This document shows positions 9,863 through 18,281 of a DNA stretch of 64,000 bases, one piece after another; the stretch's first letter is position 1, and every line of letters starts with the position of its first letter. A model generated the notes under the pieces. It was not told the DNA's origin. It saw only the letters and a list, made by a program, of their open reading frames with translations, and searched no databases. A program made the translations under genes and the position numbers. The DNA comes from Duganella zoogloeoides (lineage in GTDB: Bacteria > Pseudomonadota > Gammaproteobacteria > Burkholderiales > Burkholderiaceae_D): positions 3,844,001-3,908,000 of the forward strand of contig NZ_CP140152.1 of assembly GCF_034479515.1 (NCBI RefSeq). Direction: 5' to 3'.

Positions 9863-12420
9863 GCCCGCTCCGAACCGCCGATCCGGCGCAGCAGCTGCTC
9901 GATACGGCTGACGGTGCGGTCGTCGGCCAGCGCCGGCATCGCGCACAATTGCAGGTAGGCGGCGGTGGCCGACAGCGGTTTCTGGCCCGATTTCAACGAC
10001 GTTTGCAACACTTCTACCTGCATTTTCAGGCGCTCGCGCGCGAACTCGGCGCCGGAATCGACCCCGGCGACGATCTCCAGGCGCAGCACTTCGTCGAGCA
10101 GCTTGGCGCGATTGGCTTCCAGCTGCCTGGTGTACGACTCGCGTCCCGCCTCCAGGGCCGTCACGCCAGCCGCAAAGCGGCCTTGCAGCGCCTTGTCGTA
10201 GTCGCCGCCGAGCGGCGGCAACGCGGTCCAGCGGGCTTGCCAGGCGTCGGCATCGAGTTGTTCGCCCTGCCCTGCAATCGACTGCTCCAGCGCCTGCACC
10301 AGGCGCAGCTTGTCGCGCAGTGCATTGGCCTGGGCGGCGCCGGCGCGGCGCTTGATGGCGTCGGCTTGCGCTTGCACGCCGGCCACTGCCGCCTGATAAC
10401 GCTCGTTAATGCGGGCTTCGGCCGCGCGCGGCACCACGCCGGCGCTGTTCCACGCCGTTTGCGCATCGCGCAGGGTGTGCGCGATGGCTGCCAGTTGGGC
10501 TTTGTCGTCGCCGCTGAAGGTGGCCGTTTCCAGCGCCTTGCAGAGGTCTTCGCGCGCGTGCAGGTGGGCTTTGCGCTCGTGGTCGGCGGCGTGCGCGGTT
10601 TCCTTGCGCTTGGCGAAAATCGCATCGCACACGGTGCGGAAACGCTGCCACAGCGCCTGCTCGATCTTGCGCTCGAGCGGCAGCGCCTTGGCCAGCTCCT
10701 GCCAACGTTCCTGCAGACGGCGCAGCTTGTCGAGCGTGTGGCGGTCGGCCGGCTGCAACTGTTCAGCTTCGGCAATCAGTTCCTCGCGCTTGGCTGCCTC
10801 GATCTTGCGCTGTTCGGACAATGGCGCCTGCAACTGCCCCAGGGCCTTGTCGAAGGCCTGGTCGAGCTTGCGCTTTTCCTTGCGGTCGATGGCGCCGAGA
10901 CGGCCCCACACCTGGCGCAGGCGCTGCACGGCAGCGGCAACGTTTTTCAGGTCGGCGCCGTCATGGGCCGAGTCGGCCATGGCGCGGATCTCGTCGATCA
11001 GCGCTTGCGCCTTGGCAGCGTTGGCGTGGCGTTCCTCGGCCAGGTGCTTGAAGTGGGCGGCGGCCGGCGCGTAGGCGGCGGTGCAGGCAGCGTCGAACTT
11101 TTCCCACAAGCCCTTGGGCGCGTGGCCGGAGACGGCGTCGAGCTCCTTCCAGCGTTCGCGCATGCTGCCCACTTTTTGCGCCAGCTCGCTCATCGACAGG
11201 CCCTGGACCGGCAGTTCTTCCACGGCCTTGACCAGTTCCTCGCGCGAGACATTGCCGCTCCAGCGGGCCCAGTCGGCCAGGCGCTTGAGTTCGGCACGAA
11301 CGTGATTCAGGTGGTCGGTCTGCTGCTGCGACAGGCGGATCTTGTGATCCTTGAGCCATTTGTCGTGCTCGGCAGCGGCGTGCAGCGAGCCCTGCTCGAG
11401 GGCTGCTTCCATGGCCTCCAGCGTGTCGAGGAATTTCTTTTCCACTTCCTTCGATTGCTGGGGCTTCGGTGGGCGCTCCTTCTTGGGCGCGGGAGCGGCG
11501 GCGTCGGTGGCTGCGGGGCTGGCTTCGGCACCGGCGGCATTGGCGGCCGATGGATCGGCTGCCGTAGTGGCTGAGGTATCCGCTGCCGTAGCGCCCGGTG
11601 CGTCTGCGGCCGGGACAGTAGCGCCGGAGGCAGCGCCTGCAGAAGCGCCGCCAGGTACGGCGGTGACAGCAACTGTGGCGGCCCGGCGTCCGGCAGCAGC
11701 GAACGCAGCACGCGCCTGCTCGATAGCCTGGTTGTAATCGGACAGCAAATGACGTGGCAACGCCGCGTGCTCGGGCGCCTGCTGGTAGTCGGCCAGTTCG
11801 GCGGCGTGGCGCGCCAGCGTTTGTTCGGACTCGCCCACCGGCAGTCCTGCATTCGGCAACTGGCGCACCACGGCCATGGCATCGATGATCTTGCGCTGCA
11901 GCGCCACTTGCGCTTCCAGGCGGCCTGCCAGCGCGGCGCGGGCGGCCGCATACGGCTCTGCCACCGCCGGCACCGCCGACGTGATGGTCCACTGGCGATC
12001 GAGTTCGGCCACCTGGTTCGGTGTCAGCTTTTCTTCCTTCAGCAGGCGCTCGGCCTGCTCGAGGCAGGCCTGGGCTTTTTGCAGCTCGGCCTGCTGGTAG
12101 CGGATGGCGTCGAGCCGGCCCTGCATCAGCTTGGCCACGCGGCGGTCGGTGTTGCGCATGGCGGCCAGCACTTGTTCCAGTCCTGACTGCGATTGCACGT
12201 GTTCGGCGGCGGCCAGGCGCACGCCGGCAAATTCGCTTTGCAGGATCAGGGCCACGGCGCCCGCTTCGTCGCCAGCCAGCGCGGCGGCGCGTTGCGCCTG
12301 CTCATCGCGGCGGCTGGTCGAATCCGCAGCCGCCGCGGCGGCTCCCGTATCCGCTGCGCCCGGAGCATTGGGCGTGGCCTGGGTTTGGGCGGTAGTGCGC
12401 TTAAAGATGAAATCGAACAT
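9859..12420 (-). CDS. DUF349 repeat protein
   Basis: This is an 853-residue, mostly helical protein with several DUF349 modules, seen as recurring W..a....L..a.e..W...G segments such as LRDAQTAWNSAGVV, LRQVWGRLGAIDRKEKRKLDQAF and LQERWQELAKALPLERKIEQALWQRF. Between roughly residues 240 and 325 lies a low-complexity Ala/Pro/Thr-rich linker followed by a lysine-rich stretch. The N-terminus contains HEAT-like text (ALILQSEFAGVRLAAAEHV). The biochemical role of DUF349 proteins is not something I can assign. It is translationally coupled to moaE by a four-base overlap. Confidence 0.85.
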   Translation of the reverse strand: MFDFIFKRTTAQTQATPNAPGAADTGAAAAAADSTSRRDEQAQRAAALAGDEAGAVALILQSEFAGVRLAAAEHVQSQSGLEQVLAAMRNTDRRVAKLMQGRLDAIRYQQAELQKAQACLEQAERLLKEEKLTPNQVAELDRQWTITSAVPAVAEPYAAARAALAGRLEAQVALQRKIIDAMAVVRQLPNAGLPVGESEQTLARHAAELADYQQAPEHAALPRHLLSDYNQAIEQARAAFAAAGRRAATVAVTAVPGGASAGAASGATVPAADAPGATAADTSATTAADPSAANAAGAEASPAATDAAAPAPKKERPPKPQQSKEVEKKFLDTLEAMEAALEQGSLHAAAEHDKWLKDHKIRLSQQQTDHLNHVRAELKRLADWARWSGNVSREELVKAVEELPVQGLSMSELAQKVGSMRERWKELDAVSGHAPKGLWEKFDAACTAAYAPAAAHFKHLAEERHANAAKAQALIDEIRAMADSAHDGADLKNVAAAVQRLRQVWGRLGAIDRKEKRKLDQAFDKALGQLQAPLSEQRKIEAAKREELIAEAEQLQPADRHTLDKLRRLQERWQELAKALPLERKIEQALWQRFRTVCDAIFAKRKETAHAADHERKAHLHAREDLCKALETATFSGDDKAQLAAIAHTLRDAQTAWNSAGVVPRAAEARINERYQAAVAGVQAQADAIKRRAGAAQANALRDKLRLVQALEQSIAGQGEQLDADAWQARWTALPPLGGDYDKALQGRFAAGVTALEAGRESYTRQLEANRAKLLDEVLRLEIVAGVDSGAEFARERLKMQVEVLQTSLKSGQKPLSATAAYLQLCAMPALADDRTVSRIEQLLRRIGGSERA

Positions 12421-12563
12421 GGGGCGCTATGGAGGTGGGATAAACCACCATCATAGCAAAGCAGAAGGAATTTGCCCGGCGGGCGTGCGGCGGGCGTGTA
12501 ATTCGTGACCGGACGGCGCGGCCAGCGTCAATTTGGCGGGCTACTGGCAGGCTGTTGCGCAGG

Positions 12564-13268
12564 CTATTTGGCCATGGCTTCGTCGAGCAAGCCGTGGCGT
12601 GCCGCCGGCCGCGATCGTGCCGGCCGGGTGTGCGGCAAGTCCTCTTTTTCATCGTCATCGTCCACCAGCGGCAATACCTGCAACCCGGGTATGGTGATCT
12701 GGGCGTCGGTGAGTTGCCGGACCGCAGCACGTGGCGCCACGGCTGCCGGGGCACAACGCTTCATTTCTTCCAGGTGCTTGTCGTGCATCATCAACTGGTT
12801 GGCGATGGAGAACCAGGTATCGCCGGCGAATGCCGCACGGGCGATGGCAAACAGTTCCTGTTCTTCCTTTTCCAGCCGCTTCAGCATGGACGAACAAAAG
12901 GTTTCGATGCTGTCGCACACTTGTTCGACGCGAAAATCTTGCATGCCGGCAAAAATACCCATCTTTTCCTGCAAGTTGCGGATGGCGGTGAGCGCCGACT
13001 GGTTCAGGCGGTTGAGTTCGTCAAGCAGGTGGTCGGCACGCTCGGTGGTCTGGCGCAGCGCGGGAATCAGGTACATTTCGGTTTTGCGCCAGTGACATGC
13101 CTGGTAGAGCTTGTGCAGCGATTCGCAAGCGAACTCGAGTTGCGAGAGCGTGATGCTGTTTTGCTGCAGCAAGGTATTGCGGACGTATTGCTGGAACGAT
13201 TGCAGACTGAGGCGGACGCTGGCTTGTTCCACCGACAGCGCAACCAGGGTATATGTGGCTGTTAACAT
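12564..13268 (-). CDS. Hypothetical helical protein, possibly hemerythrin-like
   Basis: This is a 234-residue protein starting MLTATYTLVALSVEQASV. The start at 13268 is preferred because the frame upstream reads as basic, non-protein-like sequence. The core is all-helical, with LEKEEQELFAIARAAFAGDTW and a HDKHLEE segment that resemble hemerythrin-type (HHE) helices, but the full set of iron-binding histidines is not obvious. The C-terminal ~60 residues are acidic then basic and probably disordered (VDDDDEKEDLPHTRPARSR). It could be a diverged cation-binding protein; that is inference. Confidence 0.6.
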   Translation of the reverse strand: MLTATYTLVALSVEQASVRLSLQSFQQYVRNTLLQQNSITLSQLEFACESLHKLYQACHWRKTEMYLIPALRQTTERADHLLDELNRLNQSALTAIRNLQEKMGIFAGMQDFRVEQVCDSIETFCSSMLKRLEKEEQELFAIARAAFAGDTWFSIANQLMMHDKHLEEMKRCAPAAVAPRAAVRQLTDAQITIPGLQVLPLVDDDDEKEDLPHTRPARSRPAARHGLLDEAMAK

Positions 13269-13428
13269 TCTGACTCCCAAAACTGAAGTTGCGCGCCCAT
13301 GGCGAGACAGCGAGAGCGGAAGTGGAAAGTGTAAATAATTCCGACACCTGCGCCTTGACCCAAGACAAACCTGGTCCAACGCGGTGCATGAATTGAATGT
13401 CCAATATATAACAGTCTGCGGGCGAAAT

Positions 13429-15879
13429 CTACTTCAATGACAGCTGCAAACGCACCATGCCGGGCTCCTGGTGCGGCAAAACCACGCCGCCGAAATGGCG
13501 CACCAGTTTTTGCACGCCGAGGTTCTCGGCCAGCGCATCACCAACGATCTCGGCCGTACCACGCGCGCGGAAGTAATCGACCAGCTTGCCGAACAGGATG
13601 TAGCCGAGCCCTTTCCCCTTCAGGTCAGAGCGGATGATGATAGCGAACTCGGCACTCTGGTTGGCGGGATCGAGCACCGCGCGCACCACGCCCAGGGTTT
13701 CGGCGCCGCCACCGGCAAGCGGCCTGGTCGCGATGAAGGCCATGGCGCGGTCGTAATCGATCTGGGTCAGGCGCGCCAGCTGGGCCGGCGGCAACTCGCG
13801 CATGGCAGTGAAGAAACGCAGCCGCACATCGTCGGCATCGAGCGCGTGGAAAAACGCCTGGTGCTGCGCGGCGTCCTCGGGCCGGATCGGCCGCAGCACG
13901 ATGTCGCCGCCATTCCACGCCACCGTTTGTTCGAGCTCCTGCGGATACGGCCGGATCGCCAGCGTGCGGCGGCTGCGCGGCGCCGCCAGTTGCAGGCGCG
14001 CGCCCAGCGCCACCACCGCGCCGCCGATCGCCAGCACCGGGTTGAGGTCGAGTTCAGCCAGCTCCGGCACGTCGGTCAGCATGTCGGCCACCTGCACCAG
14101 CGTGCGCACCAGCGCCTCGGCATCGGCGGCGGTCTGGCCTTGCGCGAGCAGGCGCGAGATGCGGGTACGGCCCACCATGTCGCGCGCCAGTACCATGTTC
14201 AGCGGCGGCAGCCCGGCCGTGAGGTCGGCCAAACCCTCGGCCGCCAGGCCGCCCTGGCCGAAGAACACCACCGGCCCGAACACGCGGTCGATACCGATCC
14301 CGATACGCACCGCTGCCGGCGTGTGGCCTGCCAGCGCGGCCTGCTGCGGCGTGGCGAGGGCGATGCCATACGCGGCCAGCAGGCTGCGCGCTTCGTCGTC
14401 GCTCAGGACCACCGGCCCCTTGTTCTTTTCCTGTTCCTTGCGGTGCGCCGCCAGCGCCGCCTTGACCAGCGTACGTGCGGCCGCCCGCGGCGGCGCGGCG
14501 GTGCCCGGCACCCCGGCCGGCACCTCCATCAGCAAGGCCTGGTTGCGGCGGTATCGGGCCATCTGCAAAAAGCCGTGGACCGCCGTTTCCGGGGTCTCGA
14601 ACGTGGGCAGGCCGGCGTCGGCAAACTGCCGCCGCGCCCTCGCCGCCGAGACGCCGCCCAGCCAGCACGACAGCACATTGCGGCCACCGGTCTGGAACAG
14701 CGGCGCCAGCGCCTGCGCAATCGCCTCGCTTGCCACCATGGCCGTGGGCGCGTGCAGGAACAGCAGTGCGTCGGTCTGGTCGTCGGCCAGCAGCGCCTGC
14801 GCCGCCGCCACGTACAGTTCGACCGGAGCATCGGCCGGCAGGTTGATCGCCAGGTTGGCCGTCGAGTTTGCAGTACTGGTGGCAGCATTCGCTGCCCCCT
14901 GCTGCGCCAGGCGCTTGCGGGTGGCAGGCGACACCGGCGCCGGGCGCAGTTCACCTGCGGCCAGCGCATCGGCCGCGACCAGCGCCAGGCTGGCGCCATT
15001 GGTCAGCACGGCCAGTCGCTCGCCGCGCTGCGGACGGCGGCGTGCCAGCGTTGCCACGGCATCGAATAAATCTTCGGTGGAGTGCACGCGCAGCATGCCG
15101 GCGCGGCGGATCGCAGCGTCGAACACCAGGTCGGCGCCGCCATCGAGCTCCTGGCGCACCCCCAGCTTGAACACGATCACCGGCTTGGCGCGCGCCGCCA
15201 GCCGTCCGGCCGACATGAATTTACGGGCCGAGCGCAAGTCTTCCACGCATAGCAAAATCGCCTCGGTGCCGGCATCGGCGGCCAGGTAGTCGAGCAGGTC
15301 GCCAAAATCGACATCCACATCGTCGCCCAGCGTGACGAATTGTGAAAAGCCGATGCCGCGCTCACCTGCCCAGTCCAGCACCGCCCCCGCCAGCGCGCCC
15401 GCTTGCGACACGAACGCCAGCTTGCCCGCGCCCGCCGGCACATGCGTGAAGCTGGCGTCGAGACCCAGGGCCGGCGCTTGCAGGCCGATGCTGCCCGGCC
15501 CCAGGATGCGCAGCAGGTGCGGGCGCGCCGCGTCCAATAACGCCTGGCGCTGCGCGCGGCCACTCACTTCCGTCATGACAATGACGGCGCGGGTTCCGCG
15601 CGCGCCCAGTTCGGCGATCAGGCCGACGATGGTGGCCACTGGCGTGCAAATGATCGCCAGATCGGGCGCCTCGGGCAGCGCGGCCACGCGCGTGTAGCAC
15701 GGCATGCCGTGCAACTCGGTGTACTTGGGATTGACGGGCCAGATTTTTCCGATCGCGGCAACGCCACCGGCGGCCAGGTTGGCCAGTACGCGGGTGCCCA
15801 CGCGGTGCGGCTTGCCGGACGCGCCGATCACGGCCACGGAACGGGGCGCCAGCAAGCGGTCGAGATGTTTGATGCTCAT
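13429..15879 (-). CDS. ADP-forming acyl-CoA synthetase-like protein fused to GNAT acetyltransferase
   Basis: This is an 816-residue fusion related to the Pat-type protein acetyltransferases. The N-terminus is a CoA-binding Rossmann domain (LLAPRSVAVIGASGKPHRVG), followed by succinyl-CoA-ligase-like and ATP-grasp-like regions to about residue 600. The C-terminal ~175 residues form a GNAT domain (IVLRPIRPEDAAQHQAFF, SDLKGKGLGYILFGKLVDYF). In the synthetase part, the segment that in active ADP-forming enzymes carries the phospho-histidine (SHTG-type) is shortened: KLGVRQELDGGADLVFDAA runs straight on. The ligase half is therefore probably a sensor or scaffold, and the GNAT half the active part, perhaps acetylating metabolic enzymes. 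Confidence 0.88.
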   Translation of the reverse strand: MSIKHLDRLLAPRSVAVIGASGKPHRVGTRVLANLAAGGVAAIGKIWPVNPKYTELHGMPCYTRVAALPEAPDLAIICTPVATIVGLIAELGARGTRAVIVMTEVSGRAQRQALLDAARPHLLRILGPGSIGLQAPALGLDASFTHVPAGAGKLAFVSQAGALAGAVLDWAGERGIGFSQFVTLGDDVDVDFGDLLDYLAADAGTEAILLCVEDLRSARKFMSAGRLAARAKPVIVFKLGVRQELDGGADLVFDAAIRRAGMLRVHSTEDLFDAVATLARRRPQRGERLAVLTNGASLALVAADALAAGELRPAPVSPATRKRLAQQGAANAATSTANSTANLAINLPADAPVELYVAAAQALLADDQTDALLFLHAPTAMVASEAIAQALAPLFQTGGRNVLSCWLGGVSAARARRQFADAGLPTFETPETAVHGFLQMARYRRNQALLMEVPAGVPGTAAPPRAAARTLVKAALAAHRKEQEKNKGPVVLSDDEARSLLAAYGIALATPQQAALAGHTPAAVRIGIGIDRVFGPVVFFGQGGLAAEGLADLTAGLPPLNMVLARDMVGRTRISRLLAQGQTAADAEALVRTLVQVADMLTDVPELAELDLNPVLAIGGAVVALGARLQLAAPRSRRTLAIRPYPQELEQTVAWNGGDIVLRPIRPEDAAQHQAFFHALDADDVRLRFFTAMRELPPAQLARLTQIDYDRAMAFIATRPLAGGGAETLGVVRAVLDPANQSAEFAIIIRSDLKGKGLGYILFGKLVDYFRARGTAEIVGDALAENLGVQKLVRHFGGVVLPHQEPGMVRLQLSLK

Positions 15880-15899
15880 GCGGCCCTTTCAGTGAGTTG

Positions 15900-16889
15900 C
15901 TACCAGCGCGACGTGTGCTCCTCGGTCACGCCCATCATTTGCGTCACCATGCGTTTTGGCTCGTCGGGCGTGCTGCGCACCCAGCCGGTGAACGTGCCCA
16001 CCGGTTGCAAAAACCGGCTGGCTGCGACCAGGTTCTTGCGGTTGTCGCGGCGCGCGCCCTCGGGCGTGAAGTGCAGCTCGAGCAAATCGTCTTCCGTAAA
16101 AATATGCCAGGTCGATAACGGATCTTTTGCATCGTACAGGAAGCGGGCCGGCGCCAGTGCGTGCACCTGGCCGTCGAGCCACAGGGCGTTCTCGTTGGCG
16201 CCGAAATAGCCGGCCTGCAGGTTGAACCCCAGTTCGAGCGTGTGCGCCGAGGCCCAGCGCCACGCAGTATTACGCGCCAACAGGCCGTTGGAGTAGTCGA
16301 AACTGGCCACGCCGCCGGCCAGGTCGTACTCCTCGCGCCAGGTACGCACTTCGCCGCTGAGCGGCATGCCCGACGATTTTTGCGTGGTATGCACGGCGCC
16401 GCCTGCCACCGCCCCCACGGCCAGCAACAGCGGCGCGTTGGGCGGGCCGAATTCGGCGTCGATCTCCAGGTAGTCGCACACCACCGACAGCGTAAAACTG
16501 CCCGCGCCCGACGGCTCGAGCGCGATGCGTCCCTTGGGCGACTCGAAATGACTGGCGCCGCCCGAATGGTCGGCAACACGGCCGCGCCGGCCCAGGCGGC
16601 CGTCAGCGGAAAAATTGGCCAGCATGTCGCCGTCGTTGCGGTCGAACGCATAGGCGAACGCGGTGCTGGTCCAGCCCAGGTCGACGATCGCCACGCCGCA
16701 AAACACCCGCTCGGTGCACAGCGCCACGTAATGCCAGCGCTTGTGGTGCAGGCGACGCCACAGCGCGCCGTGCGCGTACGGCGGCGCCAAGCCGTCCCAG
16801 TCGACATGACCGGTCTGGCCGGCATAGCGGCCCAGCAGCGGCTGGCCGTCGGCACTCAATAGGCTGGCCGGCGCGTGAGGCAGGATCAT
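15900..16889 (-). CDS. DUF2804 family protein
   Basis: This is a 329-residue protein with the DUF2804 pattern: an opening LLGRYAGQTGHVDWDGL, YVALCTERVFCGVAIVDLGW, a central WRWASAHTLELGFNLQAGYFG and the terminal FTGWVRS. It is rich in beta-strand and tryptophan and lacks a signal peptide. The family is often thought to be lipocalin/carotenoid-hydratase-like in fold, but no activity can be assigned here. It lies 20 bases upstream of the synthetase/GNAT gene on the same strand, so the two are probably co-transcribed. Confidence 0.8.
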   Translation of the reverse strand: MILPHAPASLLSADGQPLLGRYAGQTGHVDWDGLAPPYAHGALWRRLHHKRWHYVALCTERVFCGVAIVDLGWTSTAFAYAFDRNDGDMLANFSADGRLGRRGRVADHSGGASHFESPKGRIALEPSGAGSFTLSVVCDYLEIDAEFGPPNAPLLLAVGAVAGGAVHTTQKSSGMPLSGEVRTWREEYDLAGGVASFDYSNGLLARNTAWRWASAHTLELGFNLQAGYFGANENALWLDGQVHALAPARFLYDAKDPLSTWHIFTEDDLLELHFTPEGARRDNRKNLVAASRFLQPVGTFTGWVRSTPDEPKRMVTQMMGVTEEHTSRW

Positions 16890-17039
16890 GCTGGTTCCGT
16901 TTTTCTCAAGATTGGTCCTCTGCCCGGTGAATATCGATGGCCGGACATCCGGCCCGTCGCTATTTTAATAAGGATTTCAAAGTAGCTGACAGTCCGGATG
17001 CGCTATATTGTGTTTTTCCCGGTCGTTTACTCTCAATTC

Positions 17040-18281
17040 ATGCGTCTGCTGCACACCTCCGACTGGCACCTCGGCCAATCCCTGCACAATTTCGAACGTC
17101 ACTACGAACACCAGCGTTTCCTCGACTGGCTGCTCGACACCATCGTAGCCGAGCGCGCGGACGCGCTCCTGATCGCCGGCGACATCTTCGACAACGCCAA
17201 TCCCTCGTCGGCCTCGCAAAAGCAGCTGTACCGCTTCCTGCAGCGCGCCAAAGAACGCATGCCGCACCTTAACCTGGTGGTCGTGGGCGGCAACCATGAT
17301 TCGCCGGGCCGCCTCGAAGCGCCCGGGCCGCTGCTCGAAGCGCACGGCACCCGCGTGATCGGCGCCGTGCAGCGCCACGCGGACGGCGCCATCGACCTGG
17401 AAGCCCTGGTGCTGCCGCTCACCGGCGCCGACGGGGCGGTGCAGGCGTGGTGCCTGGCCGTGCCGTTCCTGCGCCCCGGCGACGTGCCGCGCAAAGCTGC
17501 CGACGCCGAAACCGCCGACAGCGCGGCCGATCCCTACCTGGCCGGCATCGCCCTGCTCTACAAGCAGGCACTGGACCTGGCGCTGACCAAGCGCCAGCCC
17601 GGCCAGGCCATCGTCGCCATGGGCCATTGCCACATGGTCGATGGCCAGATGTCGGCCGACTCCGAACGCCGCATCGTCATCGGCGGTACCGAGATGCTGC
17701 CGGCCGGGATCTTCGATCCCGCCATCGCCTACGCGGCCCTGGGCCATTTGCACCTGGCGCAGGCGGTGGGCAAACAACACCACATCCGCTATTGCGGCAG
17801 CCCGATTCCGCTGTCGTTTGCCGAGGTAGGCTACCAGCACCAGGTGCTGCGCATCGACCTCGATGGCGACGCGGTGCGCGAAATTGCGCCGATTGCCATC
17901 CCGCGCGCGGTGCAGCTGCTGCGGGTGCCGGCCAAGCCGGCATTGATCGGCCAGGTGCTGGAAGAACTGGCCGCTCTTGACGTGCCAGACGCGCCTACCG
18001 AAGAACAACCGTTCCTGGAAGTGCGGGTACGGCTCGACGCACCTGAACCCGGCCTGCGCGCGCGCATCGAAGCGGCGCTGGACGGCAAGCCGGTGCGCCT
18101 GGCAAAGATCGAGACGTCGAGCGCGGCGCGCGGCTCAGTGCTCGATGCGGAAGTGATGACGCTCGACCGCCTGGAACAGCTGAAACCCGACGACATCTTC
18201 CGCCAGCTCTACCAGCAGCGCTTCGGCAACGAGGCGCCGCCCGATCAGTTGAGCGCCTTTGCGGAGTTGATGCTGCCATGA
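17040..18281 (+). CDS. sbcD: Exonuclease subunit SbcD
   Basis: SbcD is the Mre11-type nuclease of the SbcCD complex, which opens DNA hairpins and processes double-strand ends. All phosphoesterase motifs are present: TSDWHLGQ at the N-terminus, GDIFDNANPS, GNHDSPGR, GHCHM and GHLHLAQ. The 413-residue form beginning MRLLHTSDWHLG is chosen; an in-frame ATG 42 bases upstream adds only a short hydrophobic leader unlike the family. The stop overlaps the sbcC start as ATGA, indicating translational coupling and equal expression of the partners. Confidence 0.96.
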   Translation: MRLLHTSDWHLGQSLHNFERHYEHQRFLDWLLDTIVAERADALLIAGDIFDNANPSSASQKQLYRFLQRAKERMPHLNLVVVGGNHDSPGRLEAPGPLLEAHGTRVIGAVQRHADGAIDLEALVLPLTGADGAVQAWCLAVPFLRPGDVPRKAADAETADSAADPYLAGIALLYKQALDLALTKRQPGQAIVAMGHCHMVDGQMSADSERRIVIGGTEMLPAGIFDPAIAYAALGHLHLAQAVGKQHHIRYCGSPIPLSFAEVGYQHQVLRIDLDGDAVREIAPIAIPRAVQLLRVPAKPALIGQVLEELAALDVPDAPTEEQPFLEVRVRLDAPEPGLRARIEAALDGKPVRLAKIETSSAARGSVLDAEVMTLDRLEQLKPDDIFRQLYQQRFGNEAPPDQLSAFAELMLP

